Shown: piece after piece, positions 33,432 through 44,759 of the stretch
Layout of the letters: every line of letters starts with the position of its first letter
Position numbering within the stretch: position 1 is the first letter of the stretch
Assembly (NCBI GenBank): GCA_019054805.1
Contig: JAHQIY010000010.1
Location: forward strand, 2,401,501-2,465,500
From: Brachionus manjavacas
Lineage: Eukaryota > Rotifera > Eurotatoria > Ploima > Brachionidae
Length of the DNA: 64,000 nucleotides
Direction: 5' to 3'
Notes under the pieces: model-generated
What the model saw: only the letters and a program-made list of their open reading frames with translations
The model's database searches: none
Told to the model about the DNA's origin: nothing
Made by a program: the position numbers and the translations under genes

Positions 33432-34871
33432 TTATTGATTGGCAGTAACATCACGAACATTCAAATCAAAAAAATCGGTCAACATTGTTCTTGGTGCCCG
33501 ATTGTTAGCAAAACGACCAATGTTAGCTTGATTGAAAACTACATTTTGTCGATTTTCCTCATGTATGATTAAGGTTATCACCGTGTGTGAAATTTCGATA
33601 CGTTTATGGCCATAAATTTTATCTGCTGCCTCAATCGAACTCACATAGCGCTTGCGTTCATAAGTTCGAATTTCACCATAAACTACATGATTATTTGCTG
33701 GATTGGCATCATCTGGCACATTATCCAAATTCACTCCATCCGCATTGTTATTGTTGTTGTCAAAAGTTGCCTCAATTACGTCATCGAGTGGCGCATTAGC
33801 CCGATCTTCTTCGCCATTTAAATCAATGTAATCGTCGTCATTGTCTGGGCGGTTGAGTTGAACATCATAATCATCGTTTTCCCGATCAACCACACTGGAA
33901 TCTCCAATATCATTAGGCTGGGCATTTTGATTATGAATAACACAAAGTTCTCCACGATTAATTCCTCTTGCTTCAAATGGCATTTGATTATTTAAACCAT
34001 GCGCTTAAACATTGACTCTATTATTGCCTTTGCAAACATAGTTGAAAATATATTTCATCGAGCCCAAACTTTCACAAGCCTTTACATTGATGTGGCACCT
34101 AAATTTCTTCAGCATATAAGGATTGTACGGTATCACATAGCGATTATCAAGTACATGTCCCCTCACTGTTATATTTCCACCATAATTTCGGCGCTTATAA
34201 ATAGGAAAACTATTAGGTCTCATTACTGTCCTTTCACTATATGGTTTTGGAAAACCTTTAGAGCAACGCTTGCCAAACTGTTTCATGCACGAACTATTTG
34301 GCAAACATGGTCCATGAACCATTTTGCTCTTGACCAATTCAAATAGTTCGCTATCTTCATCAGGGTCAGGCAATTCGCAACAAATTATATTATCGATAGC
34401 ATCTGGTGTTGACGGCTTGTCGTTGTCATGCATCCACGACAAAATGTGATCATGAGGCAGGCCGCGTTTCTGGTATTCCTTGACAGGAACAAACGCTTCC
34501 ACAACTCCAATTTGGTGTCTCTCGGTAAGGTCTTTGAAAAATTCAGTCGATTTCAAATTGTAAATGCGAGAACACATGTCTGGTCGGGACAAATATCCTT
34601 GGCCATTTACCAATGTTTGTTGAAGTTCCGGCCATTGAGGATTGGACGTAAAAGTGATAAAATAGTCGGCTTTACCAAATCGTCCAGCTAATTCAAGCGA
34701 ATCATAATATTGCTGCTTCATTAACCGGTCACTACCTTCAAAAGAGGAAAGCAGAATAAAAGCTCGACCAATTGGTTCGTTTCGATTCACATTACCATTG
34801 TTTAATCGTTCCATTACACCCCGATAGTCAAGAATACGCAATTGGGACTGATGAGTGCGAAGAAATTGCAA
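33432..34871 (-). pseudogene. Helitron Rep (HUH endonuclease) domain
   Basis: One frame from 34871 to 33432 interrupted by a single TAA near 34005. It contains GKADYFITFTSNPQWPEL, then GLPHDHIL (34446-34464; the HUH motif, normally PHxH), ACESLGSMKYIFNYVCKG (34030-34075; the two-Tyr Y-x3-Y-x2-KG block), and after the stop EIRTYERKRYVSSIEAADKI and an LIIHEENRQNVVF block. This is the Helitron Rep that nicks and joins single strands. An acidic, Asp/Asn-rich segment lies between (33700-33900). The stop after KGNNRVNV and the frameshifts upstream make it inactive. Confidence 0.9.
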
Positions 34872-36872
34872 GTTATTTTTTCGATCTTAATCCATTTGCA
34901 CACAATAAATTCCTGCAGTAATTTACTCATGCGAAAAATTGAATTCGGATTGTTGTTGCGAACATGAATTCGGTGCTTGTAAAATTCTTTTAGAGTGACC
35001 CTTGAGTTTGCAGTTAACACAGCTTGATTGTGCTGATATCTGTCATCATATCTGGCTTCACCATACTGAAACAACAGAGGAAAGCAAAGTGGGTCGCAAT
35101 TTGGGTCTCGCATATAAATTCTTTGCATAAAGTTATTGACCGTTTGCGGTACAATGTTTATCAAACGAAGTCTCTATTGCCTTGCTTGGGCATAAAGTAT
35201 AAATCCATCATCGGGCAAGCCATCTTGGTCATTAAACACGGCTGCAATCTCTCCATTTACAGCTTGATCAACAATTTGTCTTCTGCTTCTGGCATTGATA
35301 GGTACGTTTGTGTTGCTTGGTACATAACGGGTTATCCACATGCGTACATTCAATGGATCACGTCCGTTTTTACGGCTTAATATTTCTCGATTTGTAATAA
35401 ATAACTGAACAAGTGGATTTGACTGCCTTAACACTTGATGTAACAATTTAACAATTTAATCACATACATCCCCATTGTTTCGAGCCAAATTTTGTCTCAT
35501 ATTTTCAATGATAGCTCTGTCAGTGTCCATCATTAAATATTGCGCTGCTTTTAAATGCAGATTACCGTTCGGACCATTAAACATTGGTGGCATCCGGTAG
35601 TAGACAGCTCCGTGCACTTTGTACAAAAATGGCATACGATTAGTTTGGCGAGCATTGAAGCGTTGCCTGTCATTAGACCGGTTATCAAGATCTTCGGGAT
35701 CAAAATTTGACTTGACTGCAGCCATTCAAAATAAAGAATGATATTGGCGAACATTGGTCATAAAATCTTTGGCATTGACAAGATCCCTTCCGTTTCGCTT
35801 GGCAACATTGGTAAAGTTTTCCAAAGTTGGATGAATACGTTCAAGAATAGGTACAACTATAATGTTTCTCTCACAACATTTTGAATAAACACCCGATGAA
35901 TTTATCTCACCAGGCCAATATAGAGCTCCACAAAACTCACAAAAGTCGACCAATTCACCTTGATTATCGATTTCGTCAAGTGAATCACGGCTTATACTCC
36001 AAGCCATGTGTGATATGAGATGTGTGAATTATGAATAATGTCACGGCTAAAACTCCAAGCCTAGTGCAATTGCTCACGTTTTCTTTCATGATTCAAATTC
36101 AAATTATCCATTGGCTGTTCTGCTGTCTCACTTCGTTTTACTCGAGCCCTATAATCGCGCTATTTTTGCAAACGGGCCTCTCGCTCTGCTTCCGTTTCAT
36201 TTGCACGTTTATATCTTTGCCGTTGGGCCTCTCTTTTCAATCGAATATCGGTCTCTGTGGGCGTTTTATTATTTTGACGGTTTCTATGAGTTTGGACATC
36301 ATTATTTTGACGTATATTTATCTCTGCATTAGTTTCATTAGCTCTTTGTTCTCTATGCATTTGAGAATCGCGAGTCTGTCTTTCTAATGTCTGCTGAGGA
36401 GTTTCATTATCTCTTATCACTCGATAAAGTTGAGAATCGCGAGTCGGTCTTTCTAATGTATGCTGAGGAGTTTCATTATCTCTTATCACTCGATAAAGTT
36501 GAGAATCGCGAGTTTGTCTAACTTAAGTCTCCTCAGAGGACTCATTAGTTCTTCTCTCTCTATGATTTTGGCAGTCGCGATTCTGCCTTTCAAGAGTTTG
36601 TTCAGAGAGTTTGTTCAAGAGTTCTTCCAAGTGTTCATTGTCAATATCCTGAAGCTGATTACAAAAATTCCTTCTCACACGAATAGAAGTCCCTATTCTT
36701 TCTCTTAATCGTACTGGTCTCTTTTTAAAACGCCATTTTTCGAATGACTACCAGTCTTTACTGCTTTAGTCAGTCTTTTAAAAGGGGTTGATTTGGATAT
36801 CACTCGCCCGGATCGATGCGATCTTTCCGATTAAGCCCTCACGAGTTGAGTCAGCGAGGCTATGTTGTCATG
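34728..36872 (-). repeat. Helitron 5' part, tandem copy A
   Basis: 2145 bp, repeated head to tail by 36873-39017. It encodes, on the minus strand, the N-terminal region: RANETEAEREARLQK-type repeats (36489-36160), a Cys-rich finger DFCEFCGALYWPGE...CCERN (36007-35726), MPFLYKVHGAVYYRMPPM (about 35640), and LCFPLLFQYGEARYDDRYQH (35100-35035). The same in-frame stops occur in both copies (for example after SLF near 35726, after GDVCD near 35456, after YAQARQ near 35174). Copy A alone has a one-base deletion in a T run near 34880. Confidence 0.9.
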
Positions 36873-39017
36873 TCACTACCTTCAAAAGAGGAAAGCAGAA
36901 TAAAAGCTCGACCAATTGGTTCGTTTCGATTCACATTACCATTGTTTAATCGTTCCATTACACCCCGATAGTCAAGAATACGCAATTGGGACTGATGAGT
37001 GCGAAGAAATTGCAAGTTATTTTTTTCGATCTTAATCCATTTGCACACAATAAATTCCTGCAGTAATTTACTCATGCGAAAAATTGAATTCGGATTGTTG
37101 TTGCGAACATGAATTCGGTGCTTGTAAAATTCTTTTAGAGTGACCCTTGAGTTTGCAGTTAACACAGCTTGATTGTGCTGATATCTGTCATCATATCTGG
37201 CTTCACCATACTGAAACAACAGAGGAAAGCAAAGTGGGTCGCAATTTGGGTCTCGCATATAAATTCTTTGCATAAAGTTATTGACCGTTTGCGGTACAAT
37301 GTTTATCAAACGAAGTCTCTATTGCCTTGCTTGGGCATAAAGTATAAATCCATCATCGGGCAAGCCATCTTGGTCATTAAACACGGCTGCAATCTCTCCA
37401 TTTACAGCTTGATCAACAATTTGTCTTCTGCTTCTGGCATTGATAGGTACGTTTGTGTTGCTTGGTACATAACGGGTTATCCACATGCGTACATTCAATG
37501 GATCACGTCCGTTTTTACGGCTTAATATTTCTCGATTTGTAATAAATAACTGAACAAGTGGATTTGACTGCCTTAACACTTGATGTAACAATTTAACAAT
37601 TTAATCACATACATCCCCATTGTTTCGAGCCAAATTTTGTCTCATATTTTCAATGATAGCTCTGTCAGTGTCCATCATTAAATATTGCGCTGCTTTTAAA
37701 TGCAGATTACCGTTCGGACCATTAAACATTGGTGGCATCCGGTAGTAGACAGCTCCGTGCACTTTGTACAAAAATGGCATACGATTAGTTTGGCGAGCAT
37801 TGAAGCGTTGCCTGTCATTAGACCGGTTATCAAGATCTTCGGGATCAAAATTTGACTTGACTGCAGCCATTCAAAATAAAGAATGATATTGGCGAACATT
37901 GGTCATAAAATCTTTGGCATTGACAAGATCCCTTCCGTTTCGCTTGGCAACATTGGTAAAGTTTTCCAAAGTTGGATGAATACGTTCAAGAATAGGTACA
38001 ACTATAATGTTTCTCTCACAACATTTTGAATAAACACCCGATGAATTTATCTCACCAGGCCAATATAGAGCTCCACAAAACTCACAAAAGTCGACCAATT
38101 CACCTTGATTATCGATTTCGTCAAGTGAATCACGGCTTATACTCCAAGCCATGTGTGATATGAGATGTGTGAATTATGAATAATGTCACGGCTAAAACTC
38201 CAAGCCTAGTGCAATTGCTCACGTTTTCTTTCATGATTCAAATTCAAATTATCCATTGGCTGTTCTGCTGTCTCACTTCGTTTTACTCGAGCCCTATAAT
38301 CGCGCTATTTTTGCAAACGGGCCTCTCGCTCTGCTTCCGTTTCATTTGCACGTTTATATCTTTGCCGTTGGGCCTCTCTTTTCAATCGAATATCGGTCTC
38401 TGTGGGCGTTTTATTATTTTGACGGTTTCTATGAGTTTGGACATCATTATTTTGACGTATATTTATCTCTGCATTAGTTTCATTAGCTCTTTGTTCTCTA
38501 TGCATTTGAGAATCGCGAGTCTGTCTTTCTAATGTCTGCTGAGGAGTTTCATTATCTCTTATCACTCGATAAAGTTGAGAATCGCGAGTCGGTCTTTCTA
38601 ATGTATGCTGAGGAGTTTCATTATCTCTTATCACTCGATAAAGTTGAGAATCGCGAGTTTGTCTAACTTAAGTCTCCTCAGAGGACTCATTAGTTCTTCT
38701 CTCTCTATGATTTTGGCAGTCGCGATTCTGCCTTTCAAGAGTTTGTTCAGAGAGTTTGTTCAAGAGTTCTTCCAAGTGTTCATTGTCAATATCCTGAAGC
38801 TGATTACAAAAATTCCTTCTCACACGAATAGAAGTCCCTATTCTTTCTCTTAATCGTACTGGTCTCTTTTTAAAACGCCATTTTTCGAATGACTACCAGT
38901 CTTTACTGCTTTAGTCAGTCTTTTAAAAGGGGTTGATTTGGATATCACTCGCCCGGATCGATGCGATCTTTCCGATTAAGCCCTCACGAGTTGAGTCAGC
39001 GAGGCTATGTTGTCATG
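36873..39017 (-). repeat. Helitron 5' part, tandem copy B
   Basis: Near-identical to copy A with an offset of 2145 (2144 left of the T-run difference). In copy B the frame runs on from KWIKIEKNNLQFLRTHQSQL without the shift seen in copy A, then ends at the duplication junction (ATGTTGTCATG/TCACTACC at 36862-36880). The near-zero divergence means the duplication is recent or is an assembly artefact. Confidence 0.9.
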
Positions 39018-39699
39018 GAGATAGATAGCTAATTATGCTGGCGATGACATCTGCCATCCTTTCACGGCGTTTGTTCCTGTCAAGGAATGAATTAGATAAC
39101 TGTGGTGGCAAAATAAAAGACTGATTGAAGAGTTCTTTACACGTATACGCCTAAAAAGGGTTCCCGTAGGATGGAATTCCTTTTAAATGAAATTAAAGCT
39201 GCAAGATGTCCATTCTAATATTTACTAGATCTCTAAGTCATGTTATAGGCATTCTCATAATGTACACTGTATCGGATAGCATAATTTAGAGTAAATAGTA
39301 TTCAAAAATAAGAAAGGCATCGTGATGAGCGCAGCATGGAAATGAAATTTAGATGGATTGGAATTTAATGAAAGTCTGAATGGGTGTATGGTTTGTAAAT
39401 AATGGAATTATGGTTGGATGTTGAAGTGGACTTTTGGACAATCAAGCATAATTCATATTACCATATTTTTTTTTTTCCTTCTTGCTATTTTAAGTATTTT
39501 AAGGACTTTTAAGTAAAATTAATTGAAAAAATTGCTTGCACATGATAAGGACTAATTACACACAGTCCGATACCTGTATGTGATTCAGGACTTAAAATCG
39601 TAAATATTTAACTTTCAATTTTTAGAAATAATTACAAATTTCTCAAAGTCAAATTGAAGAGTGTTAAATATGAAGATAAGGAATATTTTATTTAATTGG

Positions 39700-39770
39700 G
39701 CATAGCGCAGTGGTGAGCGTCTTGTTTCGAAAACCAAAAGTGGATGGATCGATCCTGTATAGTTCGGAAA
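39700..39770 (+). tRNA. tRNA-like sequence, degenerate
   Basis: GGGCATAGCGCAGTGGTGAGC carries a good A box (TAGCGCAGTGG), and GGATGGATCGATCCTG a B-box-like word. The anticodon-loop region reads TTTCGAAA. The T arm pairs poorly, so I regard it as a tRNA pseudogene or tRNA-derived repeat. Confidence 0.3.
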
Positions 39771-39984
39771 ATTTTAATATTTATTTAGTTATAAATGATA
39801 AATCTAGGAATTTTCGAAAATAATTAAACATTTATTCAAGATTTAGTAGGGATTAAAAATCATTAAAGCTATTTTTTGCCTCTAAATTGCTAAATTAAAC
39901 TTCAGAATATACTGAAACGGAAAATTTTTGCGGTGGGATTATCTCACTAAAGACCTCTCTATCATATGCCTTTCATAATACGTT

Positions 39985-40021
39985 CTTGGATCTTTTGACT
40001 CTACTTTTTTCTAAAAAGCTG
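39985..40021 (+). repeat. Direct repeat flanking the minisatellite, left copy
   Basis: GGATCTTTTGACTCTACTTT followed by TTTCTAAAAAGCTGAT recurs at about 41023-41059 with one change. The pair brackets the 40.0-40.8 kb repeat region. Confidence 0.6.
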
Positions 40022-40044
40022 ATTTTGTTTTTTATTAATTTTTA

Positions 40045-40620
40045 AGTTTAAGAGGGGAGAGAAAATATTAAGAGTTAATTTTGACTCTATAACGCTAAGT
40101 AAAATTACGGATTACTCTGGAGCGTCAAATTTTAATGGGGGGATAAAATATTAAAGGATTAATTACTTAATAATGAGAAATATTACTCTAAAACGCTAAT
40201 TAAAATTTCGGATTGCTCTGGAGCATCAAATTTAGTGGGGGGAGAAAACTTTATAAAACTAAAATTACTTAATCAATGAGAATTATTACTCTAAATCGAT
40301 AAGTAAAACTTGGGTAACTTTGGAACGGAAAGCTTATGAGGGAGGAGAAAATATTTAAAGCAAAAATTACTTAATCAAGACATATTTTACTCTAAAACGC
40401 TAAGTAAAACTTTGGTTTACTCTGGAACCGAAAGTTAAAGAGGGGGGGAGAAAATTTTTTGAGCTATTATTAACTCAAAAACGCCATGTATAACATGGGA
40501 TTACTCTGGAACGGAAAGTTTAAGAGGGGGGAGAAAATTTTTTGAGCTATTATTAACTCAAAAACGCCATGTAAAACATGGGATTTCTCTGGAACGGAGA
40601 GGGGGGAGAAAATTTTTAAG
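40045..40620 (+). repeat. Minisatellite, about seven units of 75-104 bp
   Basis: Each unit has a G run (GAGGGGGGAGAAAAT), then ATTACTTAATCAA or TTGAGCTATTATTAACTC, then AAACGCTAAGTAAAA (or AAACGCCATGTAAAACATGG), then TTACTCTGGAACGGAAAG. Unit starts are near 40051, 40134, 40233, 40337, 40440, 40522 and 40597. The last units are nearly identical; the first are diverged, which fits growth from the right end. Confidence 0.75.
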
Positions 40621-40635
40621 GTTGAACAGGAAATT

Positions 40636-40780
40636 TAACATTTGGCCGCCATATTTACTCATTGGAACGGCAAAGTAAACATGCGGCCGCAATACTTTTG
40701 ATATGGAACGACAAAATTTCAATGTGGCCGCCTAATTTACTCAATGGAACGGTAAAGCAAACAAATGGCCGCAAAATTTG
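40636..40780 (+). repeat. Short repeat with GGCCGC and GGAACGG words
   Basis: About 43-bp units pair TGGCCGCC or CGGCCGCAA with a TGGAACGGNAAAG word 15-20 nt later (40640, 40683, 40727, 40767). The same pair of words occurs once inside the MITE at 29887-30106 (29980-30006). Confidence 0.55.
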
Positions 40781-41022
40781 AAGAAGAAGAAGAGGATGAC
40801 AGGAAAGGTCTAATGACAAAATAAAAAAAAATAACAATTTTTTACATTTTGAATTTTTCTAAAAAAAAAAGTAAATTTTAATATTTAATTTGAAGCTTAA
40901 TGTCAACTCTTTTTTTCAAAATGAAAAAGGCTTAAATATTTTTAATGCTTAATCTAAATTAAATGTTAGCAATGTCCAAAATTACATGGGCTGGACTCAA
41001 AATTTATCACCTTTATTAGTGG

Positions 41023-41059
41023 ATCTTTTGACTCTACTTTTTTCTAAATAGCTGATAGG
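41023..41059 (+). repeat. Direct repeat flanking the minisatellite, right copy
   Basis: The same 36-bp segment as at 39985-40021, with one base different. Confidence 0.6.
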
Positions 41060-41547
41060 AATAATTCGATTCACATATAGATATTTTCTAATTCTTTCAA
41101 AATAAAAAAATTTCAAACTTAGCTATAATATTGCTTTTCTTTTAGAAAATATAGATAGTTTTCCGAAATTGCCATCAAATTCATAAATGTCAAAAGTTTT
41201 TAAATCTAATTTAAAAAACTCGAACAATTTAACTTTTTAAATGATGACTTTGCAGAAATCGAACCTTTGCAGGCTAGAAAATTCTTTAATTTATCAAATT
41301 TTTAAAATCAAAATTAATAAATACAATCAACTTTATCTGCATTATAAATTTTAATGACAATACGGAAAATAAAAAATTTATTTTTATCTTTACCAAGATA
41401 ACAAAAGCAACTAAACACATTTAGTATCTCAATATTTGAACATAATTTTATTTGTTTCTATTTAGTCAAATATTATTAATTTTGAACCTTAATTTTTTTG
41501 CCGATTTTTATAACTTTTCAAAATTTTATTCACCATTTACTGAAAAA

Positions 41548-42490
41548 ATGGATAATGCTGAAAAGAATAAAGATAAAGTCATAGCGCATGGTAATTTTGT
41601 AATTCTTTTTTTAAAAGTAGTCTGATTTATTAATCAAGCATGTTTAATGGTTTTCGTGTGGCTTTATTTGATTCCAAATGGAATTGTCATTGCCCGATAT
41701 TACAAAAATCTACTCCCATCATTAAGAATCCTTAATGCTCCTTTTTGGTTCAATGCACACCGATTGATCATGATTATTTCTCTTTTGTTTACAATACCTG
41801 CTTTTATTTTAATTCTGGCACAAGAAAATTGGCACTGGGTCAGTCCAGATAATAGAACTAAGTACGCTCATTCAATTTTGGGAATAGTCACAATCGGATT
41901 ATTATTTTTTCAAGTCTAAATTTTAAAATTTTAAATTTTTGAAGCTAAAATACATTTGTAGATAGCTTTGGGAGTTGCTTTACCCGGAAAAGACTCGTCG
42001 TTTAGAAATTTATTTGGTTGGTTTCACAGGTTTTCTGGAATTTTTACTCTTGCTTTATCAGGTAATAAAAATGAAGTTAAAAAAATATTTTTTAGTTCAT
42101 TTGAATAGTGACTGTGTGCTATTTTGGTGTTTTAATCGATGGATTAAATCTAGATAATATTGGATGGGGTTTGATTCTTGGTCACAATTTATGGATGGTT
42201 ATTTTTGTTATTGTTTTTGAAATAAATCACATTAAATATTCTAGTAATTTTGATTTCAAATTATTCTAAATTAAGTATTTAATTTGGATTTTGAAGGAAA
42301 AATGTATATCAAAGCAAACACTCAAGAGAATGAAGAACCGAAGAAAGTATGTTTGAGCATTTAAAGTATCATTATCTAAATTAAAAATTAAAAGATGTGT
42401 GGGCCCACTGAATTCACGCTAATTATTCATCTGGTCGGATCATTAGCTTTTGTTGTAGCACTTATTACAATGATTAGTGTCAGATTGTGA
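41548..42490 (+). CDS. Cytochrome b561 core protein, gene 2 (no DOMON domain)
   Basis: Six exons: 41548-41590, 41639-41913, 41962-42061, 42109-42243, 42297-42346, 42395-42490; phases agree, total 232 aa. The ATG follows CTGAAAAA and gives a 13-residue cytosolic-type N-terminus, then HACLMVFVWLY, FNAHRLIMII, KYAHSILGI and WFHRFSGIF. The four His (14, 55, 92, 128) have the same spacing as in gene 1 and gene 3, so both haem sites are intact. Six membrane helices are predicted. Unlike gene 1 it has no signal peptide and no DOMON; exon 2 has the same 275-nt length as gene 1 exon 4. It is probably an ascorbate-type transmembrane electron carrier, with partner unknown. Confidence 0.9.
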
Positions 42491-42497
42491 AAATGGT

Positions 42498-42580
42498 TTT
42501 GAAATTTTTTAATTTTGAATAAATTTTTGTAAAGATTTTTGAAATTTTTTAATTTTGAATAAATTTTTGTAGAGATTTTT
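42498..42580 (+). repeat. Tandem duplication in the 3' flank of gene 2
   Basis: TTGAAATTTTTTAATTTTGA plus ATAAATTTTTGTA(G/A)AGATT occurs twice in tandem (units about 42 bp), so the AATAAA signal of gene 2 is present twice. Confidence 0.6.
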
Positions 42581-42805
42581 GAAAGTTTTTTATTAACAAT
42601 AATTATAAATTTACCTTAATTTACGTTAAATAGGGTAAATTCTAATTTTTTTACATGCTTTTAAGTCACAAGTCTTAAGTTAAATCAAGTCATTTATTTA
42701 GAAACAAGTCAGTCAAATTTTGAAAGAATTTTAGAGTTTTTTATCGTTAATCAAAGCTAAAAATAATATGGTAAATTGAAGGCAAAAGGGCAGTGCAATT
42801 AAATT

Positions 42806-42935
42806 TTAGTAACCCAAATACAAAGTCACCAGCACGCATACAAAGATGGGTACTGAGACTGATGGAGTTTGACTATGAGATAGTAAACAAACCTGGAATG
42901 TTAAACGAGGCGGACTTTTTCTTTTGACAACCAAC
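42806..42935 (+). pseudogene. Ty3/Gypsy RNase H fragment
   Basis: The plus strand translates to FSNPNTKSPARIQRWVLRLM and EFDYEIVNKPGMLNEADFFF, then a stop. This is the end of the Gypsy RNase H domain (R...RW...L.EFDFEI.Y.PG..N..AD.LSR). Both flanks are unrelated, so it is an isolated relic on the opposite strand from the Gypsy element at 61-64 kb. Confidence 0.7.
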
Positions 42936-43034
42936 GGGCAGCCTGAAGTTGAGAATGTGCAAAGTTTGAATCATACTGAGGTATTTGTGAAGATGATGGT
43001 TAAAAGTATGGTCGGCACTATAGCTTTTGTATCA

Positions 43035-43469
43035 GTAAACGACGTTACAATGTTTTTGAATTGATCGAGGAAGATATTCCTTCGGAGTTAGCCTCACTTT
43101 TTGACTATTTTGATACCAACTACATCGGAAAAATTATTCTACAAGAAGGCGCAGGTATTCGACAAAAAAACAAACCGTAAGGAACCTTTATTTGCTATTA
43201 ATGTCTGGAACATGTACGACAATATTCTATTTGATTCATCGAGAACTATTAATTGTTTAGAAGCTTGGCATCACGTTATCAGCAAGAGATTAGCAATTTA
43301 TCACCTTCAAACACAAGTTTTTATCCAGCATTTTGTTGAAGTACAAGATAAAGTGGAACGTGATTTTAATCATATTGATAATGGTGTTCCAAACACTCAA
43401 CGAAAGAATCGACGTACTCGTGATCAAAAATCAAATTTAATTATTAATATGACTACTTTTTTATATTGA
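43035..43469 (+). pseudogene. MULE-type transposase C-terminal fragment
   Basis: Two frames joined near 43120 read LFDYFDTNYIG, then KEPLFAINVWNMYDNI, DSSRTINCLEAWHHVISKRL and AIYHLQTQVFIQHF. This matches the C-terminal part of MULE/FLYWCH-associated transposases (YF..TYIG..., P.F....WN.Y......RTNN..E.WH..... HP..W.FI). A frameshift and the missing catalytic core make it a relic. It abuts the Gypsy RNase H fragment. Confidence 0.6.
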
Positions 43470-43479
43470 TCAAACTTTA

Positions 43480-44010
43480 TTAATTAATTATTATTTATTT
43501 AATTATTATTTGATTAAAATTATTGGATCGTGATTTGTCAGAAATGACTTTGTAGGATAGGTCTGCCAGCCCTCAGAGAGACACCTGATAAAGATTAACA
43601 AAGGCAAGAATTGCATTCTTCAAATTAAAGAATTTATAGAGGTCTCAGCTTGAGGACCAAACTAAAATTTTATGTTCTCTTGTTAAATATGCGCTGCTAA
43701 TGGATCTGTGCTGTTGCTTTGTGATAAATTTTGCAAACTAATAAATTTTCAAAAAAATTAAGAAATCGGGAAAATTTGTAAAAAAAGTGAAAAATGAAGA
43801 ACCTGCTTGATCCTGATTCATGAAAATTTTTGTTAAAAAAATTTCATTTTAAAAGTTTTAAAATGAGCGTATAAAATTTAAAATTTGTTAGTATTTTAGC
43901 CTACTGATAAAATTGAATAAAAGATTTTCAACTTGTATTCAAAATTTTCCAAAAAATAAAAATACATTTATTTAGAATTAGCTTGTTAAATAATCAATGA
44001 AATAATATTT
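43480..44010. other. AT-rich stretch, nothing recognised
   Basis: No gene or repeat recognised. The right edge holds the probable polyadenylation signal (AATAAAATAAAA, minus strand, 44008-44020) of the DOMON gene at 44023-44753. Confidence 0.5.
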
Positions 44011-44022
44011 TATTTTATTTTT

Positions 44023-44753
44023 TTAATGTTCATATTTTAAATAAAATTCAATGGAAATTAAAATAAAGAACATGTGAAGAATAATTGCTAAAGCTGTAAC
44101 GGGTAGATTTGTTCTAATTAAACAAAAAAATTAAATCCTAATAGAATTAATAAAAAAAAAATGGTTTAATTTTTTCTTATCTTTCGTTTTCTCATATTCA
44201 TTTGAACAAAAGTTTCGGAGGCATATCTTTTTGATCCATGATAAAAGATATTTCCATTCAAATCGGTTCTTCCTTTTGCTACAAGAATGTAAAATCTATT
44301 TCTTGCATTAAGTACTTTTTTATTTCGGCTAGCTTTAATTCTGGTAATGTTGCAGGTTAGAACTCCATCTTTCAACGAAATGTTCATTTGTGACAGACCG
44401 AGCTTTGGTTTAGATTCATTTATAAGTCCTGGGCGAATTTTTCCAGTCACATAGACTCTTTCAATTTGATAACCACCATTAAATGCCTTACATATTATTG
44501 CATCGTCATCGCCCATTCTTCTGTCTTTGGAAAAAGCAATTCCCCCCCAAACATTACCACTGGTAAAATTTGAAACTGTGTATTTGAGGCGAATTCTATT
44601 TCCAAGATCAGTCCAACTTAATTGAAAATCGTCGAAATCCAATTGATTGTTCGTAATTTTTCTTTCGGAGTTAGTCAAATTTGAAGCACTGACAAAGATA
44701 AGATACTTTAATAAAAAGAATAGGGACAAAAAATTGAACATAATTTTAGGCAT
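44023..44753 (-). CDS. Secreted single-DOMON protein
   Basis: From ATG at 44753 the minus strand encodes 195 aa: a hydrophobic signal sequence (residues about 4-23), then one DOMON domain (about 38-170) with DFDDFQLSWTDLG, WGGIAFSKDRRMGDDDAIIC, ERVYVTGKIRPGL and RFYILVAKGRTDLNGNIFY. It is closest in pattern to the DOMON repeats of gene 1 (MG(D/N)D..I.CK, V.GK.RP). The reading frame stops at 44166; just downstream, 44107-44023 encodes a hydrophobic stretch, NLPVTALAIILHMFFILISI, ending in a stop and a polyA signal. That looks like a C-terminal membrane anchor exon, but I do not see a good donor, so the join is uncertain and 44166 is the safe end. It lies between genes 2 and 3 on the opposite strand. 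DOMON domains bind haem or sugar; here probably haem b. Confidence 0.8.
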
Positions 44754-44759
44754 TGTTTC

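Larger units (their letters stand above)
27960..39160 (-). mobile_element. Decayed Helitron, interrupted and rearranged
   Basis: A rolling-circle transposon of about 5.5 kb original size lies on the minus strand. It contains a helicase (28018-29270 plus 32813-33430), a Rep domain (33432-34871) and an N-terminal Cys/His and repeat region (34814-36490). It is interrupted by a hAT element (29272-32812), and its 5' portion is duplicated in tandem (34728-36872 and 36873-39017). In-frame stops and frameshifts throughout mean it is non-autonomous. The terminal 5'-TC and 3'-CTRR hairpin ends are not resolved; the limits given are those of coding similarity plus flanks. Confidence 0.85.

Noticed and set aside
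33587-36708. Long plus-strand open frames across the Helitron region
   Set aside because: They are antisense shadows of the Helitron coding frames; the minus strand has the recognisable Rep and helicase motifs.
40045-40780. CRISPR-like array
   Set aside because: Unit lengths vary, there are no unique spacers of constant size, and the context is a eukaryotic genome.
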